From Myxococcales bacterium (lineage in GTDB: Bacteria; Myxococcota_A; Polyangia; GCA-2747355), in contig JAGQIK010000373.1 of the NCBI GenBank assembly GCA_020431405.1, forward strand, positions 16,206 to 80,205: 64,000 nucleotides of DNA. Direction: 5' to 3'. The position numbers and the translations under genes are program-made. Shown here piece by piece: positions 36,726-44,849 of this stretch; the first letter of the stretch is position 1, and the number at the start of each line of letters is the position of its first letter. The notes below the pieces were generated by a model. The model was not told the DNA's origin. It did not search any database and saw nothing but the letters and a program-made list of their open reading frames with translations.

Positions 36726-38021
36726 ATGAGCAAGATCGGCGTTCGACGCGAGGTGTTGCGCGAGGAGCGGCGTGCGCCGCTGGCGCCCGAGCACATGGCG
36801 CGACTTCACGGTGCCGGTGTCGACGTCACGGTGCAGCGCTCGACGCAGCGCATCTTCGATGACAGCGAGTTCGAGCGCGCCGGCGCGCAGCTGGCCGACA
36901 CCCTCGAGGCGTGTCCGCTGATCATCGGCCTCAAAGAGGTACCGGCCGATCGCCTCTTCGAGAACAAGGTGCACGCCTTCTTCTCGCACACGATCAAAGG
37001 CCAGCCGAAGAACATGCCGATGCTGCTGCACCTGATGGAGCGCGGCTGCACGCTGATCGACTACGAGAAGATCACCGATGACGCCGGTCGTCGGCTCGTC
37101 TTCTTCGGCCTCTACGCCGGCATCGCCGGCATGATCGACACGCTGTGGGCGCTCGGGCGCCGCCTCGAGCACGAGGGCGTGAATTCACCGCTGTCGAAGC
37201 TGCGCTCGGGTCACGAGTACGCGACCATCGAAGAGGCCACCGCGGACATCGAGCGCGTGGGGGCCGAGCTGTGGAAGACGGCGCTGCCAGAGCGTTTCAC
37301 GCCGCTCGTCATCGGCGTCACCGGCAACGGCAACGCGGCGCAAGGCGCGCTTCGCGTGCTGGCGCGACTCGGCGCGCGCTCGCTGCATCCGTCGACCATC
37401 GGCCAGCTGCCGGGCGGCCCCGGCGTCTACCAGGTCAACTTCCGCACGCGCGATCTGGTGGAGCCGCGTTTGGGCTTGCCCGATCTCTCCGACTTCGACC
37501 AGGACGAGTACTTCCGCAGGCCAGGCCGCTATCGCGGCGTGTTCGAGCGCTTCCTGCCGTACCTCAACGTGCTGGTCAACTGCATCTACTGGGACGACCG
37601 CTACCCGCGGCTCGTCACGCTCGAGGGGTTGCGCGCGCTGTTCGATGACCCGCGCCCACCGCGGCTGACCGTCATCGGCGACATCTCGTGCGACGTGCGC
37701 GGCGCCATCGAGGCGACGGTGCGCTCGACGACGCCCGACAGCCCCGTCTACGTCTACGACATCGAGACCGGCGCGGCGCCGAGCGGCGTCGAAGGGCGCG
37801 GGCCGGTGATCCTCGCCGTCTACAACCTGCCCTCCGAGTTTCCGCGCGAGGCGTCGGTGGCCTTCGGCGACGCGCTGCTGCCGTTCATCGAGCCGATGGC
37901 GAGCGCCGACTACAGCACCACCTTCGAGAAGCTCGCGCTGCCCGATCCGCTGCGGCGTGCGGTGATCGTCTACCGCGGCGAGCTGACGCCCGCCTTCGCG
38001 TACCTCGAGGAGCACCTCTGA
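36726..38021 (+). CDS. Lysine-ketoglutarate reductase (LOR)-type protein
   Basis: 431 residues. Matches the N-terminal half of the eukaryotic bifunctional lysine degradation enzyme AASS (LKR/SDH). Seen: an alanine-dehydrogenase-like start (VLREERRAPLAPEHMARL), VHAFFSHTIKGQP, CTLIDYEKITDD, FGLYAGIAGMIDTL, GVTGNGNAAQGAL and LINGIYW-like VNCIYWDDRYPRL. Known reaction: lysine plus 2-oxoglutarate and NADPH to saccharopine. The stop overlaps the next start by one base (TGATG). Inferred: first half of a saccharopine pathway split into two genes. Confidence 0.85.
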   Translation: MSKIGVRREVLREERRAPLAPEHMARLHGAGVDVTVQRSTQRIFDDSEFERAGAQLADTLEACPLIIGLKEVPADRLFENKVHAFFSHTIKGQPKNMPMLLHLMERGCTLIDYEKITDDAGRRLVFFGLYAGIAGMIDTLWALGRRLEHEGVNSPLSKLRSGHEYATIEEATADIERVGAELWKTALPERFTPLVIGVTGNGNAAQGALRVLARLGARSLHPSTIGQLPGGPGVYQVNFRTRDLVEPRLGLPDLSDFDQDEYFRRPGRYRGVFERFLPYLNVLVNCIYWDDRYPRLVTLEGLRALFDDPRPPRLTVIGDISCDVRGAIEATVRSTTPDSPVYVYDIETGAAPSGVEGRGPVILAVYNLPSEFPREASVAFGDALLPFIEPMASADYSTTFEKLALPDPLRRAVIVYRGELTPAFAYLEEHL

Positions 38022-39325
38022 TGAGCCGTCGCGTCTTGCTTCTCGGCGCCGGTCTGGTCGCGCCGCCGCTGGCGCGCTACCTGCTCGACCACGACGTGGC
38101 GCTGACCATCGCCGCGAACAACCCCGAGCGCGCGCACGCCATCGGCGCCGGCCGCGCGCGCGTGGTGCAGTGGGACGCCGGCGACGACGACGCATTGGCG
38201 GCGCTCGTCGGCGAGAGCGACGTGGTGGTGAGCTTTCTTCCGGCCTCGATGCACGCCGGCGTGGCCAAGATCTGCGTCGCCGCGGGGCGCTCGCTGGTCA
38301 CCGCGTCGTACGTCTCGCACGAGATGGCCGAGCTCGACGGCGCGGCGCGCGCGGCGGGCGTGACGCTGCTGTGCGAGCTCGGCGTCGATCCCGGCATCGA
38401 CCACATGTCGGCGATGCAGGTGCTCGACGAGGCGCGCGCGCGCGGCGCCCACGCGGAGCTTTTCCGCTCCTACTGCGGCGGGCTGCCCGCGCCCGACGCC
38501 AACGACAACCCGTGGGGCTACAAGCTGTCGTGGAGCCCCATCGGCGTGCTGCGCGCTGCAACGCGCGCGGCGCGCTTTCTCGAGGACGGCGAGGTCGTCG
38601 AGCTGCCGGCGGCGCGCCTGCAGGACGTGCTGGTGGAGCTCGACATCGGCGAGCATCGCCTCGAGGGCTACCCCAACGGCGACTCCCTCGACTACCGCGG
38701 CCCGTACAAGCTCGAGATGGCGCATACGCTGCTGCGCGGAACGCTGCGCTGGCCGGGCTGGATCGCCTCGACGCGCGCGCTCGACGCGCTGTCTCTGCTC
38801 GACGACGCCCCGCTCGGCGAGGCCGGCAGCTGGGCGGCGCTGCTGCGCGACATCGGCGGCATCGACGGCGCGCGCGACCTCGGCGATGCCGTCGCCACGC
38901 GCCTCGGTGTGGCAGCTGACAGCGCGCTGCTCGAGCGGCTGCGCTGGCTGGGGCTGTTCGACGAGGCGCCGCTGCCTGCCGGCGCGTCGACGCGTATCGA
39001 GGCGTTGGCGGCGCAGATGAGCGCGCGTATGGGCTTCGCGCCCGGCGAGCGCGACATGCTGGTGATGCGCCACCGCTTCGGCTTCGTCGAGCGTGACGGC
39101 AGCGAGCGCACCGAGCTCGCCGATCTGATCGTCTACGGCGAGCCGGGTGGTGACAGCGCGATGGCGCGCACGGTGGGCTTGCCGGCCGCCATCGGCGCGC
39201 GCCTGCTGCTCGAAGGACAGATCGATACGCGCGGCGTGCTGCGTCCGCTCGGGCCGTCGATCTATCAGCCGCTGCTCGCCGAGCTCGCCGAGCACGGCAT
39301 CGCCCTCGAGCACACGGTGCTCTAG
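38021..39325 (+). CDS. Saccharopine dehydrogenase (glutamate-forming)-like
   Basis: 434 residues. Corresponds to the C-terminal half of AASS. Seen: a Rossmann motif LLLGAGLVAPPLA (about 5-17), VVSFLPASMHAGVAK, CELGVDPGIDHMSAM, and the substrate-domain segment CGGLPAPDANDNPWGYKLSW followed by HRLEGYPNGDSLDY and AHTLLRGTLRW. Known reaction: saccharopine to glutamate and aminoadipate semialdehyde. Start ATG overlaps the stop of the upstream LKR-type gene, so the two products are probably made in equal amounts. Last gene of the run that begins at 34497. Confidence 0.87.
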   Translation: MSRRVLLLGAGLVAPPLARYLLDHDVALTIAANNPERAHAIGAGRARVVQWDAGDDDALAALVGESDVVVSFLPASMHAGVAKICVAAGRSLVTASYVSHEMAELDGAARAAGVTLLCELGVDPGIDHMSAMQVLDEARARGAHAELFRSYCGGLPAPDANDNPWGYKLSWSPIGVLRAATRAARFLEDGEVVELPAARLQDVLVELDIGEHRLEGYPNGDSLDYRGPYKLEMAHTLLRGTLRWPGWIASTRALDALSLLDDAPLGEAGSWAALLRDIGGIDGARDLGDAVATRLGVAADSALLERLRWLGLFDEAPLPAGASTRIEALAAQMSARMGFAPGERDMLVMRHRFGFVERDGSERTELADLIVYGEPGGDSAMARTVGLPAAIGARLLLEGQIDTRGVLRPLGPSIYQPLLAELAEHGIALEHTVL

Positions 39326-39333
39326 CCACTAGG

Positions 39334-39361
39334 CCTCGGGCCTCGGACCTCGGGCCTCGGG
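39334..39361. repeat. Four tandem CCTCGG(G/A) heptamers
   Basis: Four contiguous 7-base units, one with A at the last position, in the 76-base gap between the convergent saccharopine dehydrogenase and NtrC-type genes. A small variable-number repeat; no hairpin with a T-run is seen. Confidence 0.75.
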
Positions 39362-39401
39362 TCGACAGCGTCGCAATGCTGCGCGTACACGTGGTTGTGC
39401 G

Positions 39402-40982
39402 CTAGCTCGTGCGGTGGATGCCGTGGCGCTTGAGCAGGCGCCGGAAGTTCGAGCGGTCGACGCCCGCCGCGCGCGCCGCGGCGGCGATGCTGCCGTGCCG
39501 CTCGAGGGCCGACGCGAGGTAGTGGCGCTCGAAGCCTTCGACAAAGCGCGCCTTGGCCTGCGAAAACGGCAGCAGCAGCGCGTCGTCGACCTGCTCGCTG
39601 TCGAGGCCGCCTAGCGCGGTGGCTGCCGCTGGCAGCTCGGGCGCCGCGAGCTCGGGCGCCGGCGGCGCGGGCACGGGTGAGACCGTCTTCGCCGAGACCG
39701 CCTCCGCGCGCGCAGGCTCGGGCTTTGGCGGCGGCGGCGCGGCGGGCGGAGGCGCTTCGCTGACGGCGAAGTGCACCGCGCTCGAAGGCCGCGCCAGCTC
39801 GGCGATGCGCGGCGGCAGATCGGCGAGCGTGACCAACGTGCCGCTGCAGATCGCGACGGCCGCATCGAGGGTGTTTTCCAGCTCGCGCACGTTGCCGCGC
39901 CACGGGGCGTGCTGCAGGGCGTCGAGCGCGCGCGGGTCGATGCCGTCGACCTTCTTGCTCTTCATCGCCGCATGCTTCTGCACGAAGTGCTGCGAGAGCA
40001 GCGCGATGTCCTCGGAACCGCGCTCGCGCAGCGGCGGCATGTCGATGCGGTAAACGTTGAGGCGGTAGAAGAGGTCCTCGCGAAACGTCTTGTTGGCCAT
40101 CTTCTGGTCGAAGTCGACGTTGGTCGCGGCGATGACGCGCACGTCGACGGTGATCGGTCGGTTGGCACCCACCGGGCGCACCTCGCCCTGCTGCAGCGTG
40201 CGCAGCAGGGCGCGCTGCGTGGCGAGGGCCATGTCGCCGATCTCGTCGAGGAAGATCGTGCCGCCGTCGGCGCTCTCGAAGAGGCCGATCTTGTTCGCCG
40301 TGGCGCCGGTGAAGGCGCCTTTGCGGTGGCCGAAAAGCTCGCTGTCGAGCAGGCTCTCGCTGATCGCCGAGCAGTTGAGCGTGACGAGCTTCTTTTCGGC
40401 GCGTGGGCTCGCTTCATGGATCGCGCGCGCGACGAGGTCCTTGCCGGTGCCGCTCTCGCCGACGATCAGCACGCTGCCCGGGTGCGGCGCGTAGAGCTTG
40501 ACGCAGTCGAGCACGCGCCGGATCGCCGGGCTGTTGCCGATGATCTTGGCCGCCGTCGAGGCGCTGCCGACCTCGCGCTCGAGCTCGGCCACGCGGCGCG
40601 CTAGCCGGGCTTTCTCGAAGGCGCGCCGCACGGCCAGCTCCGCGGCCGCGCGCGACTCGAAGGGCTTGCTCAGAAAGTCGTGCGCGCCGCGCTTGATCGC
40701 CTCGACGGCGTCCTGCACGCCGCCGTAGCCGGTCATCATGATCACCTCGACGTCGGGCCGCTTGGCTTTGATGCGCGAAAGCAGCTCCATGCCGTCGAGC
40801 GAAGGCATGCGGATGTCGACCACCGCGACGTCGACCTCGAGGGACTCGAGCTTGCCGTCGGCCGCCAGCGGATCACCGAACAGCTCGAGCCGGTAGCTCT
40901 CGCCGGCGAGGATCGCGCGCCACGAGCTGAGCACCGAGGGGTCGTCGTCGACGACCAGCACGCCGATACGTTCGTCGCTCAT
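39402..40982 (-). CDS. NtrC-family response regulator (receiver, AAA+, Fis HTH)
   Basis: 526 residues. Seen: a receiver domain (about 5-120) with VDDDPS, phospho-Asp in VVDIRMPSLDG and LSKPF; a sigma-54 AAA+ domain (about 145-385) with GESGTGKD, GAFTGA and IFLDEIGDMA; a Pro/Ala-rich linker (about 395-455); and a Fis-type HTH at the end (SIAAAARAAGVDRSNFRRLL). Fully equipped to activate sigma-54 RNA polymerase. Its ATG lies 14 bases after the kinase stop, so the two form a two-component pair. The divergent gene at 42733 has a near-perfect sigma-54 promoter, the obvious candidate target. Confidence 0.93.
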   Translation of the reverse strand: MSDERIGVLVVDDDPSVLSSWRAILAGESYRLELFGDPLAADGKLESLEVDVAVVDIRMPSLDGMELLSRIKAKRPDVEVIMMTGYGGVQDAVEAIKRGAHDFLSKPFESRAAAELAVRRAFEKARLARRVAELEREVGSASTAAKIIGNSPAIRRVLDCVKLYAPHPGSVLIVGESGTGKDLVARAIHEASPRAEKKLVTLNCSAISESLLDSELFGHRKGAFTGATANKIGLFESADGGTIFLDEIGDMALATQRALLRTLQQGEVRPVGANRPITVDVRVIAATNVDFDQKMANKTFREDLFYRLNVYRIDMPPLRERGSEDIALLSQHFVQKHAAMKSKKVDGIDPRALDALQHAPWRGNVRELENTLDAAVAICSGTLVTLADLPPRIAELARPSSAVHFAVSEAPPPAAPPPPKPEPARAEAVSAKTVSPVPAPPAPELAAPELPAAATALGGLDSEQVDDALLLPFSQAKARFVEGFERHYLASALERHGSIAAAARAAGVDRSNFRRLLKRHGIHRTS

Positions 40983-40995
40983 CTCGACGCTCGGT

Positions 40996-42429
40996 TCACT
41001 CGCTGGCCATCGGCAGCAGCACGCGCGCGGTGGTGCCCACACCGAGCTCCGAGCTGAGCTCGATGGTGCCGCCGAGCTCGGCGATGATCGCTTCGCAGGT
41101 CGTCAGCCCCAGCCCAGCCGCTTCGCCGTCGGGATGACCGGTGTAGAAGGCGTCGAAGGCCTGCGCGAGCTCCTCTGCGGCCATCCCTCGGCCACTGTCG
41201 GTGATCGTCAGCTCGACGAGCTGCTCGGCGGGCCGGTCGGCGGCGGTGACCTCGATCGTGTCGCCGCGCGCGCACGCCTTCACCGCGTTGCTGATCAGGT
41301 TGACCATCACGTGCTCGATGTCTGCCACGTGCGCGTGCACTGGCTTGAGCGTACTGGGAAGCTCGAGGTGCAGCTTGACGCCGTTCTTGTCGACGCGGTG
41401 CTGAACCAGCGGCAGCACGTCGTCGAGCACGTGACCGAGCGCGACCCGCTCGCTGTGCTCGCGGCGCTGCCGGCGCGCGAACCTGAGCAGCCCCTGGATC
41501 AGCCGACGGCAGCGCTGCGCGCTCTCGTAGACCTCGTTGGCGTGCTCGCGCAGGCTGCTGCCCTCCGCGGTCTTCTCGGCGAGCAGCTCGGAGAAGACCA
41601 TGATGTTGGTCATCGGGTTGTTGAGCTGGTGTGCCAGCTCGCCGGCGAGCTTGCCCACCGCCGAGAGCTTGTCGGCCTGCGCGATCTGATGCAGCCGGCG
41701 CGCTTCGCGCGTCACGTCGCGGTAGTGCAGCAGGTAGCGCTGCTCGGCGCCGGCCTCGACGACGTGGCTGCTGACGGCCCAGCGCCGGCCCTGCGTGTCG
41801 TCGGCGAAGACGAGGCTCGGCTCGCCGCTCTCGATGGTCCCGCGCAGCGGGCAGCTCTTGCAGCGGCCTGACTCGTGCGTCTCGAAGGCCTGCGACGAAG
41901 CGGCGCGCAGCGCGTAGCAGGTGCTGCCAGGCGCGTCGACGATGTCGCGCTCGAGCGCGCTGGCGTAGGCGCGATTGACACGGACGATGCGGTGGTCGGC
42001 GTCCATCAGCGCCATCGGGTCGTCGAGGGCGTCGAAGCTGAGCTCCCACTGGCGCTTGACCTGCTGCAAGACCGCCGTACGCCGCTGCACGAGGCGCTCG
42101 AGCTCGAGCGAGCGCGTCGCGGGCGCGGAGGCGACGCGCGACAGCGTCGACTCGAGCGCGTCTTCATCGGTGATCAGCGCATCGATGCCCAGCGTGTTGA
42201 CGAGCGTAGCGGCCTCGCCGATCTCGTGCGCGAGACCGACCATCGGCGTATCGGGATGCGACGAGCGCATCGCGAGCGCGCGCGCGAGCAGCGCCTCGCC
42301 GGTTCCCTCGACGAGCAGGGCGTCGGCATGGTCCCCCTCGTCGACGAGCTCGACCGACTCGACCCACGCCGCCAGCGCCTCGCGTCGCCCCAAGGCTCCG
42401 ATGAAGATAACCGTCGTCACGGGGGTCAC
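40996..42429 (-). CDS. PAS-type histidine kinase
   Basis: 477 residues. Seen: an N-terminal receiver-like domain that lacks the phospho-Asp signature (about 1-100); a short coiled coil; a PAS domain (about 130-240) carrying Cys171, Cys190 and Cys193 in TCYAL and GRCKSCPL, which could bind metal or sense redox; the phospho-acceptor motif LAHQLNNP with His267; and the ATPase domain with NLISNAVKA, DSGRGM and GLGLTTC. No transmembrane helix, so it is cytosolic. GTG start preceded by GAGGG. Inferred: phosphorylates the NtrC-type regulator encoded next to it. Confidence 0.92.
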   Translation of the reverse strand: MTPVTTVIFIGALGRREALAAWVESVELVDEGDHADALLVEGTGEALLARALAMRSSHPDTPMVGLAHEIGEAATLVNTLGIDALITDEDALESTLSRVASAPATRSLELERLVQRRTAVLQQVKRQWELSFDALDDPMALMDADHRIVRVNRAYASALERDIVDAPGSTCYALRAASSQAFETHESGRCKSCPLRGTIESGEPSLVFADDTQGRRWAVSSHVVEAGAEQRYLLHYRDVTREARRLHQIAQADKLSAVGKLAGELAHQLNNPMTNIMVFSELLAEKTAEGSSLREHANEVYESAQRCRRLIQGLLRFARRQRREHSERVALGHVLDDVLPLVQHRVDKNGVKLHLELPSTLKPVHAHVADIEHVMVNLISNAVKACARGDTIEVTAADRPAEQLVELTITDSGRGMAAEELAQAFDAFYTGHPDGEAAGLGLTTCEAIIAELGGTIELSSELGVGTTARVLLPMASE

Positions 42430-42516
42430 TCCAGACCCTCATTATCGGCGGATCGACGTCCCGATCAAGGGCCGCCAGCCCCAATAATCCAAATAAAAAT
42501 AGGCGTCTCGTGGCTG

Positions 42517-42554
42517 CCGGGTCATTGGATACCCGGGAGGGTTACACATAACCC
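42517..42554. promoter_or_regulatory. Two adjacent inverted repeats, candidate activator sites
   Basis: CCGGGT-N8-ACCCGG (42517-42536) and GGGTTA-CACA-TAACCC (42539-42554) lie side by side, centred about 150 bases upstream of the sigma-54 promoter at 42687 and about 100 bases upstream of the kinase start. Distance and pairing fit enhancer sites for an NtrC-type activator. The ~300-base gap 42430-42732 holds no gene. Confidence 0.5.
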
Positions 42555-42686
42555 CCTCGGCAACTGACTGAAACCGTTAGCAACATTGTGAAATGGTCAT
42601 CGAACACCCTGGGTAAAGAATGACCTCTTCTGGGCCCGGCTCGGCCACGCACTAGAAAAGTTAAGTAAAAACCGGCCGATCAATGA

Positions 42687-42702
42687 TGGCACGCCCGCTG
42701 CT
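42687..42702 (+). promoter_or_regulatory. Sigma-54 (-24/-12) promoter
   Basis: TGGCACGCCCGCTGCT matches the sigma-54 consensus TGGCACG-N4-TTGCW with a single mismatch and the obligatory GG-N10-GC spacing (GG 42688-42689, GC 42700-42701). Predicted start near 42713, leaving a leader of about 20 bases with the Shine-Dalgarno AGGAGG before the ATG at 42733. Confidence 0.8.
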
Positions 42703-42732
42703 TAGTAAGCCGGTACACAGGAGGAAACAACG

Positions 42733-43398
42733 ATGCAGCTGGCGACGACGCAAAACAAGATGGCCCGAACGCTGATTCCGCTCGTGCATCAGGTCGCCGC
42801 TCAGGTCGCTCGTCGTCTCCCCAGCCACGTCCAGATGGACGACCTCGTCAGCGCAGGCATGTTGGGTCTCGCCGGCGCCCTCAATCGCTTCGACCCCGAG
42901 CGCGCCGACACCTTCCGCGGCTACGCCGAGTTCCGCATCCGCGGCGAGATCATGGACGAGCTTCGTCGCCGCGATCACATGTCGCGCGATGCCCGCGCCG
43001 ACAGCCGCCGCCTGCAGAACGTCGTCGAGGAGCTGCGGCAGCTGCGAGGCACCGAGCCCGAGGCCAACGAGGTCGCCGACCGCCTCGGCATCAGCCTCGA
43101 CGAGCTGCGCTCGCTGCAGCTGCGCGCCCACGACGGCGCCACCGTCTCGCTCTCCAACATCACCGTCGGAGCGCCGCAGCGCTCTCCTGAGGACACGGCG
43201 GCGGTCGACCAGCAGCGCGAGCGCCTCGCCATCGCGATCAAGAAGCTCTCCGAGCGTCGCCGCGTGGTGCTGTGGCTGTACTACTTCGAAGAGCTGCCGC
43301 TCAAGGAGATCGGCGACATCCTCGACGTGACCCCGTCGCGTGTCTGCCAGATTCGGTCCGAGGCAGTCGCCGCTTTGAAAAAGATCATGAAGGGTTAG
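42733..43398 (+). CDS. FliA/sigma-28-like RNA polymerase sigma factor
   Basis: 221 residues. Seen: region 2 (about 10-80) with MDDLVSAGMLGLAGALNRFD and FRGYAEFRIRGEIMDELRR; region 3 (about 85-145); and region 4 at the end with VLWLYYFEELPLKEIGDILD and the recognition helix TPSRVCQIRSEAVAALKK. The architecture is that of FliA/WhiG-type group 3 sigma factors. Expression is predicted to depend on sigma-54. No flagellar genes are in the window, so the regulon may be something else. A 45-codon FlgM-like gene follows in the same frame, separated by 26 codons and the stop. Confidence 0.92.
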   Translation: MQLATTQNKMARTLIPLVHQVAAQVARRLPSHVQMDDLVSAGMLGLAGALNRFDPERADTFRGYAEFRIRGEIMDELRRRDHMSRDARADSRRLQNVVEELRQLRGTEPEANEVADRLGISLDELRSLQLRAHDGATVSLSNITVGAPQRSPEDTAAVDQQRERLAIAIKKLSERRRVVLWLYYFEELPLKEIGDILDVTPSRVCQIRSEAVAALKKIMKG

Positions 43399-43476
43399 CA
43401 AAAGGCATCGGAAAAATACTGCCCCGCTGCTCAAAGGTCGGCCGTGGCCGCCGATGAACTGAGCGTGAGGGGCAAC

Positions 43477-43614
43477 ATGAAGCGACCAGACAAACCGACC
43501 AAACTGCAAGAGCGCGTGGCCCGCATCAAGCGTGACCTCGCCGCTGGACGTCTCGTCATCGACGCGTACAAGCTCGCCGACGCGCTGTTGGCCAAGGAAC
43601 CATCGCTAGCCTGA
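43477..43614 (+). CDS. Mini FlgM-like anti-sigma factor
   Basis: 45 residues, shorter than most gene finders accept. Seen: LQERVARIKRDLAAGRLVID then AYKLADALL. This aligns with the C-terminal sigma-binding part of FlgM (ERV-x2-(I/L)K-x2-(L/I)-x2-G-x-L-x-(I/M)D-x2-K-(I/L)AD-x-L). Known: that half of FlgM is enough to bind sigma-28 and block it. GAGGGG lies 4-8 bases before the ATG; an in-frame GTG at 43444 would add 11 residues. It follows the sigma gene directly, as expected for a cognate inhibitor. It lacks the N-terminal half of usual FlgM (~95-100 residues). Confidence 0.75.
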   Translation: MKRPDKPTKLQERVARIKRDLAAGRLVIDAYKLADALLAKEPSLA

Positions 43615-43646
43615 TCCACCCCACCGTCCCTATAATCGACGCCCTG

Positions 43647-44657
43647 ATGGGCCACGGGGCGACGAACGGAGAGAGCAGCCTCGCGCGCGCGCTGCTCGCT
43701 CGGCTGCGGCCGTCGCTGCACGCGACGCAGCAGGCGCTGCATGGCGCGCGCGACGAGCTATCACCCGCCAAGCTTGACGAAGCGCTCGGGGCGCTGCAGC
43801 CGGCGCTCGAGATGATCGATGCGCTGCAGAGCTTTCTGGAGCCGCCCTGCAGCGCGGCGTGCGACCTCGATCTCGTCACGTGGCTTGTCTCGCGCGAGTC
43901 GAGCACCGCACTCGTCGTGGAGAGCGATCTCGCCGACCACGAGGCGCGGTCGCTGCTCGTTCACGTCGACCCGCGGCAGCTCGACGCCTGCTTCGAAGCG
44001 CTTCTACGCAACGCAGAGCAGGCGGGGGCGCGGCGCGTCTCGCTGAGCGCCGCACGTGACGGCGCCCTCATCGAGCTGCGCATCGAAGATGACGGGCAGG
44101 GCATGCCCCCGCAGCTCGCCACGCGCGCCTTCGAGCCCTTCGTCAGCGGCGATGACGGGCGCCTCGGCCTCGGCCTCGCCGCGGTGCAGCGCTTCGCAGG
44201 CGCCCACGGCGGCACCACGCGGGTCGAAGTCGGCGGCGAGGGTGGCACCATCATCGTGCTCGCCCTGCCGTCGGCCAGCCCACGCAAACCGACGGTCTTG
44301 GTCGTCGACGACGAGCCGCTGACCCTCAAAGCGGCGCGGCGCGCGCTCGAGCGCGGCGGCTATCGCGTCGTGACGGCCGACAACGTCACCGAGGCGCTCT
44401 CCGCGCTCTCCGAGCACGACGACATCGAGGTCCTGCTCAGCGACGTGGTGATGCCCGAGATGTCCGGTGTGGAGCTCGGTCAGAAGCTACGCGAGCTGCA
44501 GCCAGAGCTGGTCGAGGTGTTCACCTCGGGTTACCCGCCGGAGCTCGTGCCCGACTTGCCCGCGGGCGCCGACTTCATCGAGAAGCCGTTTTCAGGGCGC
44601 GAGCTGTCGCAGCTGGTCGACCAGCTGCTCGAGCGGCGTCGCGGCGACGCCAGCTAG
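43647..44657 (+). CDS. HATPase-receiver hybrid signalling protein
   Basis: 336 residues. Seen: a helical N-terminus (about 10-70) in the place of a dimerisation/His domain but without a recognisable H-box; a HATPase domain (about 85-210) with LLRNAEQAGA, DDGQGMPP, GLGLAAVQ and GEGGTI; then a receiver domain (about 217-332) with VVDDEPL, phospho-Asp in VLLSDVVMPEMSG and FIEKPF. It follows the mini-FlgM gene by 32 bases on the same strand. Inferred: a hybrid histidine kinase, or an ATPase that controls another protein in the manner of an anti-sigma kinase. No sensor or membrane part. Confidence 0.85.
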   Translation: MGHGATNGESSLARALLARLRPSLHATQQALHGARDELSPAKLDEALGALQPALEMIDALQSFLEPPCSAACDLDLVTWLVSRESSTALVVESDLADHEARSLLVHVDPRQLDACFEALLRNAEQAGARRVSLSAARDGALIELRIEDDGQGMPPQLATRAFEPFVSGDDGRLGLGLAAVQRFAGAHGGTTRVEVGGEGGTIIVLALPSASPRKPTVLVVDDEPLTLKAARRALERGGYRVVTADNVTEALSALSEHDDIEVLLSDVVMPEMSGVELGQKLRELQPELVEVFTSGYPPELVPDLPAGADFIEKPFSGRELSQLVDQLLERRRGDAS

Positions 44658-44682
44658 CGAGATATTCGCCGAGCAGCATTCC

Positions 44683-44727
44683 GCGGATGAGTCGCGGATT
44701 TCATGTATCGCGGATTCGTCGGCGGAT
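44683..44727. repeat. Four GCGGAT direct repeats
   Basis: GCGGAT occurs at 44683, 44694, 44710 and 44722 (spacings 11, 16 and 12 bases) in the 192-base gap after the HATPase-receiver gene. It could be a cluster of protein-binding sites. Parts of the block (CATGTAT, CGGATTCGT, CAGCATTCCG) recur near 58960-59000. Confidence 0.4.
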
Positions 44728-44849
44728 ACGATAGTAGGATAAATAGGCGCTTAAGATAAGAAGCTACCGCCGGAGATAGCGCTCGATCTCGTCAGCGTCT
44801 CGCGTCGCCGACGAGGCACCAGAGCTCCGACGGTACCCGGAACCGCTGC

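Noticed and set aside
39322..39903. Minus-strand frame with the CCTCGG heptamers read as protein
   Set aside because: It is the +1 shadow of the NtrC-type gene's C-terminal part.
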